NCBI RefSeq assembly: GCF_900143085.1
Contig: NZ_FRCZ01000003.1
Coordinates: 124,001 to 188,000 of the forward strand
Reading direction: 5' to 3'
Origin: Gracilibacillus kekensis
Lineage (GTDB): Bacteria; Bacillota; Bacilli; Bacillales; Amphibacillaceae
Length of the DNA stretch: 64,000 nt
Shown here piece after piece: positions 63,617 to 64,000 of this stretch (its first letter is position 1; each line of letters starts with the position of its first letter). Both the position numbers and the translations under genes were made by a program. The notes below the pieces were generated by a model. That model made no database searches and had not been told where the DNA came from. It was given only the letters and a program-made list of their open reading frames with translations.

Positions 63617-64000
63617 ACATAATCGAAAGTATCCTACCTACATAACTGTCCCAACTTATACATATTATAAATTCAATGCAATAGAAGGATATACATTTGG
63701 TAAGACTAACATAGATATAATATAGTGAGGCTTTAATCAAAGGATGTTTTAAGATCCCACTATCGACGAACCGTATCAGGAAGTTAGTATCTGTTTAACC
63801 TCCACTTAGCTTAAATGCTAAAGCTCGAACTTTATCGTTAAGGGTATTATGTATACTAAACCTTGATATACTTTTCTTTACGCTACGCAAAATATTTGTA
63901 ATCAAGATAAAAGACTGGTACGCTTCTAAAACGATAACGAAAAAGTGTATTACTTTTTTATTTTGAAACAATTTGATATGATTGGCTAAAGACAAACAAA
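63617..64000. other. Downstream intergenic region
   Basis: No supported gene. A minus-strand frame at 63795-63995 has a TTG start at the window edge and no family resemblance. It may hold the promoter of clpX outside the window. Confidence 0.5.

Noticed and set aside
63795-63995. 66-residue minus-strand frame at the window end
   Set aside because: TTG start at the edge, no visible ribosome site or family resemblance, AT-rich intergenic sequence.

Overview
The window is a low-GC, endospore-former chromosome segment from the Bacillaceae. Much of its backbone follows the order I recall from Bacillus subtilis: pheT-rnhC-zapA-yshB-polX-mutS2-yshE-trxA-uvrC-yslB-sdhCAB-gerE, then a MarR gene-racE-gerM-rph-rdgB-ysnB, then ysoA-tig. 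The spore genes gerE and gerM, a spore-polysaccharide-type sugar locus and a sigma-B stress gene all point to a spore former. Codon use, interspersed repeats and a secreted xylanase fit a halophilic genus such as Gracilibacillus, Amphibacillus or Oceanobacillus, but the genus is inference.

Layout. Positions 1-14.8 kb are backbone: DNA repair and replication genes (rnhC, polX, mutS2, uvrC), cell division (zapA), redox (trxA), respiration (sdhCAB) and the late sporulation regulator gerE. The B. subtilis block of fatty-acid degradation and electron-transfer flavoprotein genes between yshE and trxA is absent. Positions 14.8-43.1 kb are an accessory block of about 28 kb between gerE and the MarR-racE-gerM group. 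Its left edge is marked by a 109-bp direct duplication of the gerE 3' end with its terminator. It holds a NERD-domain gene, a GH10 xylanase, a sigma-B-type RsbR gene, a string of small membrane and decayed genes, and a large spore-surface and sugar locus (24.3-41.0 kb). Positions 43.1-47.8 kb return to backbone. Positions 47.8-61.0 kb are a second insertion relative to B. subtilis: a tRNA-Gly/tRNA-Arg operon preceded by a broken tRNA-Gly half, an Ltp-repeat protein, a complete glycogen operon glgBCDAP, a divergent pullulanase and a 2-hydroxyacid dehydrogenase. The window ends with ysoA-like and tig.

The most interesting region is 24.3-41.0 kb. Two divergent gene pairs each combine a coiled-coil protein carrying the motif SEYRQLQxMLxSA with a protein that has 12 conserved cysteines. 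Three of the four start regions have a match to the sigma-K -10 element CATANNNTA. Next to the pairs are a sulfotransferase, a JAMM metalloprotease, a surface-carbohydrate protein and a nine-gene operon. That operon encodes a complete set of pseudaminic-acid-type enzymes (PseB, C, H, G, I and F-like), a further epimerase and two paralogous SpsB-like transferases. No flippase or polymerase is present, which fits glycan made and attached in the mother-cell cytoplasm directly onto the forming spore. I infer a dedicated spore-surface glycoprotein system, possibly sulfated. The glycogen operon also has a weak sigma-E-like promoter.
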